The notes beneath the pieces are model-generated. The model made no database searches and was not told where the DNA came from. It was given only the letters and a program-made list of their open reading frames with translations. The position numbers were made by a program, and so were the translations under genes. This document shows, piece by piece, positions 1-8,724 of a stretch of 42,610 nt of DNA. Position 1 is the first letter of the stretch. Every line of letters begins with the position of its first letter. The stretch is from NCBI GenBank assembly GCA_002430835.1, contig DJDA01000043.1, forward strand, positions 1-42,610, written 5' to 3'. Source of the DNA: Brevundimonas sp. UBA5936. Lineage in GTDB: Bacteria; Pseudomonadota; Alphaproteobacteria; Caulobacterales; Caulobacteraceae.

Positions 1-1266
1 CCGGCCGCCGACGCCGCACGCGGCGCCGCCGTCGCCTGGCGCACTGATGCGCGCCAGACCGCCGCCGAGGCCCAGATCGCCGAGGAGATCGACGGCCCCC
101 TGTTGGGCTTCGCAGCCCGCACCGTGGCCGGGACCACGGCGCCGATCGAGAACGAGAACGGCCGCGCCCTCTATCATCAGGCGCGCTTTGACGGGCTGAA
201 GCCGGACACGCGCTATGTCTATCGCGTGCGCGCCGCCGACGGCTGGAGCGAATGGCTGCCGTTCCGTACGGCCAAGGCCGAGTTCGCGCCCTTCCGTTTC
301 ATCTATCTGGGGGACACCCAGAACGACATTCTGGAGATCGGCTCGCGCGTGATCCGTTCGGCCTTCAAGGAAGCTGGACCGGCGGCCCTGGTCGTCCACG
401 CAGGCGATCTGGTGGCCCAGCGCGAGGTCAAGGTTCACGACGACGAGTGGGGCGAATGGACCGAGGCGGGCGGTCGCGCCTTCGCCATGACGCCGCAACT
501 GCCCGCCAGCGGCAACCATGAATACGTCGACCATGTGCTGCCGAACGGCGAGGAATCGCGCGTTCTCGGCCCGCACTGGCCGCTGCAGTTCGCCTTGCCG
601 GACAACGGCGCCGAGGGGGCCAAGGCGACCAGTTACTACGTGGACTATCAGGGCGTGCGCTTCATCGTGCTGGACGGCACGGCGGCGATCGACCTGGGGG
701 CTGGGGAAAGCCAGACGCGCTGGCTGGACAAGGTGCTGGCCGAAAGCCCGGCACGCTGGAACGTCGCCCTGTTCCACCAGCCGATCTACACCTGCGCCCG
801 ACCCGAAGACACCGAAGAGCTGAAGGCCGCCTGGAAGCCGATCTTTGACGCCCGCAACATCGATCTGGTGCTGCAGGGGCACGACCATTGCTACGGCCGC
901 GTCTCCAACCCGGTCGGGGCCGAGGCGTCGCGCGCTGACAGCGCGGCGGGGCGTCCGCAGGGGCCGGTCTATGTCGTCTCCGTCACCGGCTCCAAGATGT
1001 ATGGGCTGAACGACCGGGCAGACACGCAGCCCGTGCGCGCGGCCGAGAATACAGAGCTGTATCAGCTGATCGACGTCGAGGCGGACCGTCTGTCGTTCCG
1101 CGCCTTTACGGCGACGGGCGGGCTGTATGACGCCTTCACGCTGGAGCGGCAGGCCGATGGAACGAAGCGATTGGTCGAGACAGAGGACACCCTGCTGGCC
1201 CTGCGTCGTTGCGACGGCGCGGCGGGCCCGGACGACCGACCCTGCACGGCGGAAATCAAGGACTGA
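1..1266 (+). CDS. Metallophosphoesterase, purple acid phosphatase-like (5' partial)
   Basis: The reading frame is open from base 1, so the N-terminus lies outside the window. The first visible part resembles the fibronectin-like N-terminal domain of purple acid phosphatases (YVYRVRAADGWSEW). A calcineurin-type metallophosphoesterase domain follows, with the metal-binding blocks in order: GDTQND, HAGDL, GNHEY, LFHQPIY and GHDHCYGR. These coordinate a dinuclear metal centre that hydrolyses phosphoesters; the substrate cannot be told from sequence. Family members are usually exported, but the signal peptide would be upstream of the window. About 80 bases separate it from the next gene. Family assignment is firm, specificity unknown. 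Confidence 0.9.
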   Translation, partial: PAADAARGAAVAWRTDARQTAAEAQIAEEIDGPLLGFAARTVAGTTAPIENENGRALYHQARFDGLKPDTRYVYRVRAADGWSEWLPFRTAKAEFAPFRFIYLGDTQNDILEIGSRVIRSAFKEAGPAALVVHAGDLVAQREVKVHDDEWGEWTEAGGRAFAMTPQLPASGNHEYVDHVLPNGEESRVLGPHWPLQFALPDNGAEGAKATSYYVDYQGVRFIVLDGTAAIDLGAGESQTRWLDKVLAESPARWNVALFHQPIYTCARPEDTEELKAAWKPIFDARNIDLVLQGHDHCYGRVSNPVGAEASRADSAAGRPQGPVYVVSVTGSKMYGLNDRADTQPVRAAENTELYQLIDVEADRLSFRAFTATGGLYDAFTLERQADGTKRLVETEDTLLALRRCDGAAGPDDRPCTAEIKD

Positions 1267-1343
1267 GGGGGAACTTCGACGCGAACAGCGGCATTGGCTT
1301 GATCAACGGCGACGCCTGTCGCCTTAACGCTCAAGGGGGATTT

Positions 1344-1712
1344 GTGCGTATCACCATCCTGGCCTGCATGGCCGCCTTCGTCGCTCTGGCCGCTTGCGGC
1401 AACGCCGCCCAAAGTCAGAACGATCCAGGTCGCTCTCCTAGCGGAACCTACAAGGTCACGATGATGGACGGGACTGCAGTCGACGTCGATCTGAAGGCCG
1501 ACGGCTCCTTCACCATGTCGGAACCCGGCGGTCCGGTGGCGCGTGAAGGAACGTGGCGTCGCGCCGATGGGCAGTTCTGCCTGAATGATACGGCGCGCCC
1601 GCGCGAGGTCTGCATGGATGAAGCGCCTGTGGGCGACAATGGCGGCTTCGATCTCAGCGGGCGAGGCAAGGTGGTGATGCAGTTCCGTCCCATGGCGGCT
1701 GCAAGCCGCTGA
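1344..1712 (+). CDS. Small hypothetical lipoprotein
   Basis: A 122-residue protein starting with GTG at 1344, preceded by a strong AAGGGGG ribosome-binding site at 1333-1339. The frame is open further upstream to 1209, but that stretch overlaps the phosphoesterase gene and has no such site. The N-terminus is a short lipoprotein signal (ITILACMAAFVALAAC) with the lipobox LAAC, so the mature protein should be a membrane-anchored lipoprotein. The mature part reads as a small beta-rich domain (GTYKVTMMDGTAVDVDLKAD, then GTWRRADGQFCLND) with two cysteines that could form a disulfide. I do not recognise a named family. No function is proposed. Confidence 0.75.
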   Translation: MRITILACMAAFVALAACGNAAQSQNDPGRSPSGTYKVTMMDGTAVDVDLKADGSFTMSEPGGPVAREGTWRRADGQFCLNDTARPREVCMDEAPVGDNGGFDLSGRGKVVMQFRPMAAASR

Positions 1713-1759
1713 TTGAGATAGAGCGCCTGGCCCGAGCCGTGTCTGTCGGCCTCAGCGCC

Positions 1760-1803
1760 TTGCAGCCAAAGCGCTGGATCCCGGCGTCCGTCGGGATGAG
1801 CGG
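1760..1803. repeat. Dispersed palindromic repeat, family A (short copy)
   Basis: The stretch reads as the reverse complement of the left arm of the repeats at 21778-21871 and 29592-29686, with the shared core TGGATCCCGGCGTCCG-CGGGATGAGCGG and the flank GCAGCCAAAGC. It lies in the 178-base gap between the lipoprotein gene and fabD. Only one arm is present here. The CCCGGCG...CGTCGGG part can form a hairpin. Confidence 0.7.
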
Positions 1804-1890
1804 GGGTGAAACGGTGGCGTTCTTCTTGCCGTAGGGGAGGGATTCGCCTACCCCTCGCGGCTTGATTCAACGGATGACGGACGATCCCGG

Positions 1891-2838
1891 ATGAGCCTCG
1901 CGCTTCTCTTTCCCGGTCAGGGCAGCCAGTCGGTCGGCATGGGCGTCGCCCTGTCTGACGCCTTCGCCAGCGCGCGCGAGGTCTTCGCCGAGGTGGACGA
2001 CGCCCTGAACCAGAAGCTGTTCGAGCTGATGCGCGAAGGGCCGGACGATCAGCTGACCCTGACCGAGAACGCCCAGCCCGCCCTGATGGCCGTCTCGGTC
2101 GCCACGGCGCGGGTGCTGAAGGTCGAGTTCGGCGTCGACGTGGCGCGCGCCGCCTACGTCGCCGGTCACTCGCTGGGCGAATATTCGGCCTTGGCCGCTG
2201 CGGGCGCGATCAGCCTGTCGGACACCGCGCGCCTGTTGAAGCTGCGCGGTCAGGCCATGCAGCGCGCCGTGCCGGTGGGCAAGGGCGCGATGGCCTCGCT
2301 GATCGGCCCCAAGACCGATCTGGCGCTGGCTGAAGAAGCGGCCAGGGCCGGTTCGGCGGCGGGCGTCTGCGTCGTCGCCAACGACAACAACAAGGGCAAC
2401 GTCGTCATCTCGGGCGACAAGGCCGCCGTGGATCTGGCCATCGAAAAGGCCAAGGAATTGGGCGCGCGCGCCATCCCGCTGAACGTCTCGGCGCCCTTCC
2501 ACTGCCCGCTGATGCAGCCTGCGGCCGATGAAATGGCCGCCGCGCTTGCTGATGCCAAGATCATCGCGCCCGTCGTGCCGGTGGTCGCCAACGTCACCGC
2601 CCGCCCGGAAACCGACGCCGAGGTCATCCGTCGCCTGCTGGTCGAGCAGGTCACGGGCCGTGTGCGCTGGCGCGAGAGCATGGAGTGGATGGCGAGTGAA
2701 GGCGGCGTGACCCGCTTCGTCGAGGTCGGCTCGGGCAAGGTGCTGACCGGCATGGCCAAGCGTATCGCCCCCGACGCCGAGGCCCTGGCGCTGAACACGG
2801 CCGAAGAGCTGGAAGCTTTCGCGAAGTCGCTGGTCTGA
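1891..2838 (+). CDS. fabD: Malonyl-CoA:ACP S-malonyltransferase
   Basis: A 315-residue cytoplasmic enzyme that moves malonyl from CoA to acyl carrier protein, supplying the extender for fatty acid synthesis. It has the N-terminal GQGSQ motif at residues 9-13, the nucleophile elbow GHSLG with catalytic Ser94, and the later APFHCPLM block holding the catalytic His. Length is normal for FabD. It is the first gene of a cluster with fabG, acpP and fabF, which supports the assignment. A GANTC site (GATTC, 1864-1868) lies 22 bases before the ATG. The ribosome-binding site is weak. Confidence 0.97.
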   Translation: MSLALLFPGQGSQSVGMGVALSDAFASAREVFAEVDDALNQKLFELMREGPDDQLTLTENAQPALMAVSVATARVLKVEFGVDVARAAYVAGHSLGEYSALAAAGAISLSDTARLLKLRGQAMQRAVPVGKGAMASLIGPKTDLALAEEAARAGSAAGVCVVANDNNKGNVVISGDKAAVDLAIEKAKELGARAIPLNVSAPFHCPLMQPAADEMAAALADAKIIAPVVPVVANVTARPETDAEVIRRLLVEQVTGRVRWRESMEWMASEGGVTRFVEVGSGKVLTGMAKRIAPDAEALALNTAEELEAFAKSLV

Positions 2839-2843
2839 GCGAT

Positions 2844-3458
2844 TTGACGCGGGGGGCTGCGATCATCTGGGCTTGGGCGGCGAGCATCGTCGTCGTCTGG
2901 ATCGTTGTGGCCGCTGATCTGGGGCAGCCGCTCTGGATGCGCCAGCATTCGATCGCGCTGACCGTCTATGGCGCGTTCGAGGGACAGACGCTGACCTTGG
3001 CTGGCAGTTGGAAGCTGCTGGCCTCGCAATGGCTGCATGTGAAGTTTCCGCACATGCTGTTCAACGTCGTGATCATCGGCCTCGTCGGCGCCGCGCTGGC
3101 GCGCCGATGGCCCTGGCCGCTGGTTCTGGCGCTTGGCTTGGTCGGCGGCGCCTGCGGGCAACTTACAGCGGCCTTGCTGCAGCCGACCGCCTATGTGTCG
3201 GGCGCTTCCCAAGCCTACCTAGCTCTATGTGGGGCGGGGCTTTTGCTGCTGGAGCGGAAGAGCATCGGTTGGTGGGCGGCGGTCGCCGGGGTGGCGGTCA
3301 GTGTTGGGCTGGACCTGTTCGTCAGCAGCCATACGGGTGTAAAGCCCGGTCATTTGGTATCTTTCGTCGTCGGCTTGGTTGTCGGCGGCGCGTCTCTATT
3401 CTTGAATAAATATCGCGCTGAAACGGCGATGCTCGGAGAATCTGATGTTCAACCTTAG
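2844..3458 (+). CDS. Rhomboid-like intramembrane serine protease
   Basis: A 204-residue multi-pass membrane protein. The start taken is TTG at 2844, five bases after the fabD stop, because it supplies the first membrane helix (AAIIWAWAASIVVVWIVVAA). Rhomboid features include SQWLHVKFPHMLFNVVIIG at residues 61-79, a serine motif GASQA (120-124, Ser122) in place of the common GASGA, and a histidine (His170) in GHLVSFVVG on a late helix. These would form the Ser-His dyad that cleaves substrates within the membrane. The gene overlaps the fabG start by 14 bases, so translation is probably coupled. The substrate is unknown. A rhombosortase-like role cannot be excluded. Confidence 0.75.
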   Translation: MTRGAAIIWAWAASIVVVWIVVAADLGQPLWMRQHSIALTVYGAFEGQTLTLAGSWKLLASQWLHVKFPHMLFNVVIIGLVGAALARRWPWPLVLALGLVGGACGQLTAALLQPTAYVSGASQAYLALCGAGLLLLERKSIGWWAAVAGVAVSVGLDLFVSSHTGVKPGHLVSFVVGLVVGGASLFLNKYRAETAMLGESDVQP

Positions 3459-4185
3459 CGGCAAGACCGCCCTCGTGACCGGCGCCACCGGCGGCATCGG
3501 CGGGGCCATCGCCCGCGCCCTGCACGCGCAAGGGGCTACTGTCGTCCTGTCCGGCACGCGCGAAGCCGTGCTGGCCGATTTGGCCAAGGAACTGGGCGAG
3601 CGCGCCCACTTCGCCACCGCCAACCTGTCGGATCCGGAATCGGTCGATAATCTGGTGAACGCGGCCGAGACGGCGGCGGGCGCGCCGCTGGACATCCTGG
3701 TCGCCAACGCGGGCATCACCAAGGACGGCCTGCTGATGCGGATGAAGGACGAGGACTTCCAGTCGGTCGTCCAGATCAATCTTGAGAGCTATTTCCGGCT
3801 GACCCGCGCGGCGGTGAAGGGGATGATGAAGCGCCGTTCGGGCCGCATCATCGGCATCACTTCGGTGGTCGGCGTCACCGGCAACCCCGGCCAGACCAAC
3901 TATTCCGCCTCCAAGGCCGGGATGATCGGCTTCTCCAAGTCGCTGGCGCAGGAAGTCGGCTCGCGCGGGATCACGGTTAACTGCATCGCGCCGGGTTTCA
4001 TCGCTTCGCCGATGACGGACGTGCTGAACGACCAGCAGCGCGAGGCCATTCTGTCCAAGATTCCGGCCGGACGTCTGGGCGCGGGCGACGAAATCGCCTC
4101 GGCCGCCGTCTATCTGTCGTCGGATGAAGCGGCCTACGTCACCGGCCAAACGTTGCACGTCAACGGCGGCATGGCGATGATCTGA
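3445..4185 (+). CDS. fabG: 3-oxoacyl-[acyl-carrier-protein] reductase
   Basis: A 246-residue short-chain dehydrogenase/reductase that reduces 3-oxoacyl-ACP with NADPH in the fatty acid elongation cycle. The Rossmann glycine motif TGATGGIGG is at residues 12-20, the NAG block (LVANAGITKDG) follows, and the catalytic Ser-Tyr-Lys set appears as GITSVVG then YSASK. The C-terminal VTGQTLHVNGGMAM is typical of FabG. The ATG at 3445 has a GGAGA ribosome-binding site and overlaps the end of the rhomboid gene. Its place between fabD and acpP confirms the role. Confidence 0.97.
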   Translation: MFNLSGKTALVTGATGGIGGAIARALHAQGATVVLSGTREAVLADLAKELGERAHFATANLSDPESVDNLVNAAETAAGAPLDILVANAGITKDGLLMRMKDEDFQSVVQINLESYFRLTRAAVKGMMKRRSGRIIGITSVVGVTGNPGQTNYSASKAGMIGFSKSLAQEVGSRGITVNCIAPGFIASPMTDVLNDQQREAILSKIPAGRLGAGDEIASAAVYLSSDEAAYVTGQTLHVNGGMAMI

Positions 4186-4272
4186 ACCCGTTGTGCGGCG
4201 TCATCACGACGCGCAACAGACTATTTCCACGCCGTCACCCTGTGCTAAAGGGCACGGACGTCTTTCGGGGGT

Positions 4273-4277
4273 GAGTC
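4273..4277. promoter_or_regulatory. GANTC (CcrM-type) methylation site upstream of acpP
   Basis: GAGTC lies about 94 bases before the acpP start, in the 185-base fabG-acpP gap. In Caulobacterales CcrM methylates GANTC, and sites in promoters can tie transcription to the cell cycle through GcrA. The sequence is certain; a regulatory role is inference. The same gap has an imperfect hairpin just after fabG (about 4190-4216) without a good T-run. A separate acpP promoter in this gap is plausible because ACP is needed in high amounts. Confidence 0.4.
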
Positions 4278-4370
4278 TCATTGAGGCTTGATCCCGGCAG
4301 GCAGCCGTGACACGGCGAAACAACCCAAGACCCGCCTTCACGGCGATTTCAAACAGGCAGAGAGACACTC

Positions 4371-4610
4371 ATGTCCGACACCCTCGAACGCGTCCGCAAG
4401 ATCGTGATCGACCACCTGGACGCCGATCCGGACAAGGTCACCGAGAAGGCTTCCTTCATCGACGACCTGGGCGCCGACTCGCTCGACAACGTCGAACTGG
4501 TCATGGCCTTCGAAGAAGAATTCGACGTCGAAATCCCGGATGACGCCGCTGAGCACATCCAGACCGTCGGCGACGCGGTGAAGTTCATCGACGAGAAGCT
4601 GGCCGCCTGA
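4371..4610 (+). CDS. acpP: Acyl carrier protein
   Basis: A 79-residue acidic protein that carries growing acyl chains on a 4'-phosphopantetheine arm in fatty acid and lipid A synthesis. The attachment motif is GADSLDNVE with modified Ser37. Length, acidity and the EEEFDVEIPDDAAE helix are typical. It lies between fabG and fabF, separated from each by more than 100 bases, so it may have its own promoter. Confidence 0.98.
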   Translation: MSDTLERVRKIVIDHLDADPDKVTEKASFIDDLGADSLDNVELVMAFEEEFDVEIPDDAAEHIQTVGDAVKFIDEKLAA

Positions 4611-4728
4611 TCCGGCTGCGATTCGTCGCACTTACCAGCTGATGGCCGCTGTGACGGACCCCTAGCGGGACCGTCCGGCGGCCATTAGTGTTTCTGGTTA
4701 CTATTCTGACCAAGAAGGAGCGCGAACC

Positions 4729-6009
4729 ATGCGCCGCGTCGTCATCACGGGCCTTGGCCTGGTCACTCCGCTCGGTTCGGGCGTCGAGCACGTCTGGCAG
4801 GGCATTCTGGACGGCCGGTCGGGCATCCGCCCGATCACCGCTTTCGACACCGAAGGTTACGGCTGCACTATCGCCGGCGAAGTCCCCAGCGTCGACGGAC
4901 GCGGCGGCGGCGAGGCCGGTCAGCCCGGCGTCTTCGATCCCGATCAGGTCATGTCGGCCAAGGACCGCAAGCGCGTCGACGACTTCATCCTGTACGCCAT
5001 CGCGGCGGCGGACGAGGCGCTGGCCGACGCGAACTGGAAGCCGGAATCCGAAGACGACAAGGAAGCCACCGGCGTCATGGTCGGTTCGGGCATCGGCGGC
5101 CTGGGCCCCATCGCCGACACCGCCATCGTGCTGAAGGAACAAGGCGTCCGCCGGGTCAGCCCCTTCTTCATCCCCTCGGCCCTGATCAATCTGGCGTCGG
5201 GCCAGATCTCGATCCGCCACGGCCTGAAGGGCCCGAACCACTCGGTGGTCACGGCCTGCGCCACGGGCGCACACGCCATCGGCGACGCGGCCCGGATGAT
5301 CGCCCTGGGCGACGCCGACGTCATGGTGGCGGGCGGCGCCGAAAGCTCGGTCGTGCCGATCGGCATCGCGGGCTTCCTGGCCTGCAAGGCGCTGTGCACC
5401 GCCTATAACGACACGCCCGAGAAGGCGTCGCGCCCCTATGACCGCGGCCACGCGGGCTTCGTCATGGGCGAGGGCGCGGGCGTCATGATTCTGGAAGAAT
5501 ACGAACACGCCAAGGCGCGCGGCGCCAAGATCTACGCCGAGGTCGTCGGCTACGGCATGAGCGGCGACGCCTATCACATCACCGCCCCGTCGGAAGACGG
5601 CGACGGCGGCCTGCGGGCCATGAAGGCGGCGCTGAAGCGCGCCGGGATGCAGCCGTCGGACCTCGACTACGTCAACACCCACGGCACCTCGACCATGGCC
5701 GACTGGATCGAGCTGAAGGCGGTCGAACGGCTGGTCGGCGACCACGCCAAGGATCTGGCCGTGTCGTCCACCAAGTCGATGACGGGCCACCTGCTGGGCG
5801 CCGCCGGGGCGATCGAGAGCATCTTCTCGGTCCTGGCCATCCGCGACCAGATGGCGCCGCCGACCATCAACCTGGACGACCCGGAGATGGAGACGCCGAT
5901 CGACCTGATCCCGCACAAGGGCAAGGCCAAGAAGATCGATGTCGCCATGTCCAACAGCTTCGGCTTCGGCGGCACCAATGCGGCCGTGATCTTCAAGAAG
6001 GTCGACTGA
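4729..6009 (+). CDS. fabF: 3-oxoacyl-[acyl-carrier-protein] synthase II
   Basis: A 426-residue condensing enzyme that extends acyl-ACP with malonyl-ACP. The thiolase-fold catalytic triad is visible: Cys177 in VVTACATGAH, His in NTHGTST, and His in SMTGHLLGAAG. The C-terminal SNSFGFGGTNA loop is characteristic. A clear AAGGAGCG ribosome-binding site precedes the ATG at 4729. It is slightly longer than the usual 410-415 residues because of an insert near residues 55-70 (VDGRGGGEAGQPG). mltG begins one base after its stop. Confidence 0.97.
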   Translation: MRRVVITGLGLVTPLGSGVEHVWQGILDGRSGIRPITAFDTEGYGCTIAGEVPSVDGRGGGEAGQPGVFDPDQVMSAKDRKRVDDFILYAIAAADEALADANWKPESEDDKEATGVMVGSGIGGLGPIADTAIVLKEQGVRRVSPFFIPSALINLASGQISIRHGLKGPNHSVVTACATGAHAIGDAARMIALGDADVMVAGGAESSVVPIGIAGFLACKALCTAYNDTPEKASRPYDRGHAGFVMGEGAGVMILEEYEHAKARGAKIYAEVVGYGMSGDAYHITAPSEDGDGGLRAMKAALKRAGMQPSDLDYVNTHGTSTMADWIELKAVERLVGDHAKDLAVSSTKSMTGHLLGAAGAIESIFSVLAIRDQMAPPTINLDDPEMETPIDLIPHKGKAKKIDVAMSNSFGFGGTNAAVIFKKVD

Positions 6010-6010
6010 C

Positions 6011-7207
6011 TTGGCCAAGGCTCCGTCCCCCCGCACCCCCAAGGTTCGCATTCCCAAGTCGCGCGTTCCGAAAAAGGGCGGCGGGGGCGGGGCGGGGCGT
6101 TCCGGCCTCGGCGTCGGCCTGATCACCGCCGCCGGGACGCTGGGCCTGTTCCTGGTCGCGGCTCTGGTAGCGTTGTGGGCTATCTATTGGGGACCGGGGC
6201 CGAAGGCGGCGGAAGGGGAGGCGACCATCGTCACCCTGCAGTCCGGGGCGGGCGTTCCGGCTATCGCGGCCAATCTGAAATCGGCGGGGGTGATCCGCTC
6301 CACCGACCTGTTCCGCGCGGCGATCAGCCTGACGGGCGCCGACCGCAAGATCCGCGCGGGCGAGTATGAGGTGCCGTCGGGCGCCTCTCTGGCGACGGTG
6401 GTGGGCCTGCTGGTCGACGGCAAGGCGGTGCGCCACTACGTGACCCTGCCCGAGGGCTGGTCCAGCGCCCAGGCGGTCGACATCCTGATGAAGCAGCCGG
6501 TCCTGACCGGCGAGGTCGAGGTTCCGCCCGAGGGCAGCCTGTGGCCGGAAACCTATGAGGTCACGCGCGGCGAGACCCGCGCCGCCGTCGTCGCCCGGAT
6601 GCAGCGCGCCGCCAAGACCAAGCTGGAGACCCTGTGGGCCGCCCGCTCGCCCGCCACAGTGGTCACGACGCCGGAAGAGGCCGTTATCCTGGCCTCCATC
6701 GTCGAGAAGGAGACGGGCATCGCCTCCGAACGCCCCGAGGTGGCGGCCGTCTTCACCAACCGCCTGCGTCTGGGAATGCGGCTGGAGAGCGATCCGACCA
6801 TCGTCTACGGCGTGACCAAGGGGCGGCCGCTGGGGCGCGGCATCCTGCTGTCGGAACTGCGCAATCCGACGCCGTGGAACACCTATCTGATCGACGGCCT
6901 GCCGCCGACGCCCATCGCCAATCCGGGCGAGGAGGCGCTGAAGGCTGTGCTGAACCCGCCGCGCTCGGAATATGTCTTCTTCGTCGCCGACGGCACGGGC
7001 GGCCACGTCTTCGCCCGCACCTATCAGGAGCATCTGCTGAACGTGGCCCGCTGGCGCGAGATCGAGCGTCGCAAGGCCGGTCTGGCGGCGGGTGAGAGCG
7101 CGCCGGAAACCTCGCCTGCGCCGATGACGGATGAGGCCGCCGGCCCGGCCATCGCCATCCCGCCGGGCGCCAAGGTCATTCGCGTGCCGACGGAGGCCGG
7201 ACGATGA
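6011..7207 (+). CDS. mltG: Endolytic murein transglycosylase
   Basis: A 398-residue inner-membrane enzyme of the MltG/YceG family, which cleaves nascent peptidoglycan strands inside the chain. A basic, Pro-rich cytoplasmic tail (residues 1-32) is followed by one membrane helix (about 34-60). The periplasmic domain then follows, with the block ILASIVEKETG at 227-236; the conserved catalytic Glu of the family lies in this block. The start is TTG at 6011, directly after the fabF stop, indicating coupled translation. The fabF-mltG order is common in proteobacteria. The C-terminal Ala/Pro-rich tail is poorly conserved. Confidence 0.93.
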   Translation: MAKAPSPRTPKVRIPKSRVPKKGGGGGAGRSGLGVGLITAAGTLGLFLVAALVALWAIYWGPGPKAAEGEATIVTLQSGAGVPAIAANLKSAGVIRSTDLFRAAISLTGADRKIRAGEYEVPSGASLATVVGLLVDGKAVRHYVTLPEGWSSAQAVDILMKQPVLTGEVEVPPEGSLWPETYEVTRGETRAAVVARMQRAAKTKLETLWAARSPATVVTTPEEAVILASIVEKETGIASERPEVAAVFTNRLRLGMRLESDPTIVYGVTKGRPLGRGILLSELRNPTPWNTYLIDGLPPTPIANPGEEALKAVLNPPRSEYVFFVADGTGGHVFARTYQEHLLNVARWREIERRKAGLAAGESAPETSPAPMTDEAAGPAIAIPPGAKVIRVPTEAGR

Positions 7208-8088
7208 GTCAGATTTCAGGCATGACGGGCTTCGGCCGGGCGGACGGTGCGCTGGACGGCTGGACCTGGACGGTCGAGGCGCGCTCGGTCAACGGGCGCT
7301 CGCTGGAGACGCGCTTTCGCGGTCCGCATGGCTTCGACAACCTTGAGCGGCTGGCCAAGGCGGCGGCTCAGGCGCGGCTGAACCGGGGGCAGGTGACGCT
7401 GGGCCTGCAAGCCAAGCGCGCCGAGGGAACCGAGCCCGCGCCGCGCGTCAATGAGGCGGTGCTGGCGACCTATCTGCGGCTGGCGAACCAGTTGGCGGAG
7501 GAAGGGGCGACCCCGCCCTCGGCCGACGGCCTGCTGGCCCTGCGTGGCGTGATCGAGGTCGCCGAAGAGGACGAGGACGCGGAAGGCCGCGCCGCCCTTG
7601 AGGCCGCCATGGCCGCCACGGTCGAACAGGCGCTGGATGCGCTGAAGGCCTCGCGTCAGCGCGAGGGCGAGCAACTGACGCCGGTCATTCATGACTTCGT
7701 CGGAACCATCGAGGCGCTGGTCGCCCGCGCTGAGCTTGAGGCGTCGGCGCAGGTCGAGGCTATCCGCGAGCGCTTCACCCGCCGCATCAGCGAACTGGCG
7801 CCCGACGCGCCCGGTCTGGATGAGCGCGTCTTCCTTGAGGCGGCGGCGTTGGCGACCAAGGCCGACGTGCGCGAGGAGCTCGACCGGCTGACGGCCCACG
7901 TCGCCTCGGCCCGCGCACTGTTGCAGCAACCCCCCGCCGGTCGAAAACTCGACTTCCTGATGCAGGAATTCATGCGTGAGGCGAACACCCTCTGTTCGAA
8001 ATCCGCTACGACCGCGCTCACCGGAATCGGCCTGGAGTTGAAGGCCGTCATCGAGCAGCTTCGAGAACAAGTTCAGAATGTCGAATAA
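7204..8088 (+). CDS. yicC: YicC/YloC family endoribonuclease
   Basis: A 294-residue protein of the YicC family, with the N-terminal signature SGMTGFGRA and the C-terminal block GRKLDFLMQEFMREANTLCSKS, the two most conserved parts of the family. YicC proteins have been described as endoribonucleases with roles in RNA turnover and stationary-phase survival. The middle is helical and Glu/Ala-rich. It overlaps mltG by four bases (ATGA) and runs 11 bases into gmk; the yicC-gmk pair is widely conserved. Confidence 0.93.
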   Translation: MSQISGMTGFGRADGALDGWTWTVEARSVNGRSLETRFRGPHGFDNLERLAKAAAQARLNRGQVTLGLQAKRAEGTEPAPRVNEAVLATYLRLANQLAEEGATPPSADGLLALRGVIEVAEEDEDAEGRAALEAAMAATVEQALDALKASRQREGEQLTPVIHDFVGTIEALVARAELEASAQVEAIRERFTRRISELAPDAPGLDERVFLEAAALATKADVREELDRLTAHVASARALLQQPPAGRKLDFLMQEFMREANTLCSKSATTALTGIGLELKAVIEQLREQVQNVE

Positions 8089-8719
8089 CCGCACCCCCCG
8101 CCGTGGCGTCCTGCTGATCGTGGCCAGTCCGTCGGGGGCCGGAAAGACCTCGCTGTGCCGCCGCCTGATGGCCGACCACAAGGGGCTGGAGCTGTCCGTC
8201 TCCATGACCACCCGCGACATCCGTCCGGGCGAGGTGGACGGCCGCGACTACAACTTCGTCAGCAAGGAGCAATTCCAGCGCCTGGTCGACGCCGACGCCT
8301 TCCTGGAATGGGCGGATGTGCACGGCAATCGCTACGGCAGCCCGGCCGCTCCGGTCGAGCGCGCTCTGGCCGAAGGGCGCGACGTCCTGTTCGACATCGA
8401 CTGGCAGGGCGCCCGCGACGTGGCCGCCAAATGCCCTGGCGACGCCGTGCGGGTCTTCATCCTGCCGCCCAGCCTTGAGGAGCTTCGCCGCCGTCTGGTG
8501 ACGCGCTCTCAGGACGCCGAGGACGTGATCGAGCGCCGCGTCGCCAACGCCAAGGGCGAGATCGAGCACTGCGACGACTTCGACTATGTGCTGGTCAACG
8601 AGGACTTCGACCGGTCCTACGCCGAACTGGCCCACATTTATCACGCCGAGCGCAGCCGCCGTCACCGCAACCTGTGGGTCGACGGCTACAAGAGCGCGCT
8701 GCTGAAGGAAGTGGTCTGA
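8078..8719 (+). CDS. gmk: Guanylate kinase
   Basis: A 213-residue cytoplasmic kinase that converts GMP to GDP with ATP. The P-loop SPSGAGKT is at residues 17-24, followed by the GMP-binding blocks SMTTRDIRPGEVDGRDYNFVS and FLEWADVHGNRYG. The lid and C-terminal regions (RSQDAEDVIERR, YVLVNEDF) match the family. It starts inside the end of yicC with an 11-base overlap, so expression is linked. Confidence 0.97.
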   Translation: MSNNRTPRRGVLLIVASPSGAGKTSLCRRLMADHKGLELSVSMTTRDIRPGEVDGRDYNFVSKEQFQRLVDADAFLEWADVHGNRYGSPAAPVERALAEGRDVLFDIDWQGARDVAAKCPGDAVRVFILPPSLEELRRRLVTRSQDAEDVIERRVANAKGEIEHCDDFDYVLVNEDFDRSYAELAHIYHAERSRRHRNLWVDGYKSALLKEVV

Positions 8720-8724
8720 CGCCC

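Noticed and set aside
4190..4216. Imperfect hairpin just after fabG
   Set aside because: The stem has mismatches and no clear T-run, so a terminator or attenuator cannot be claimed.
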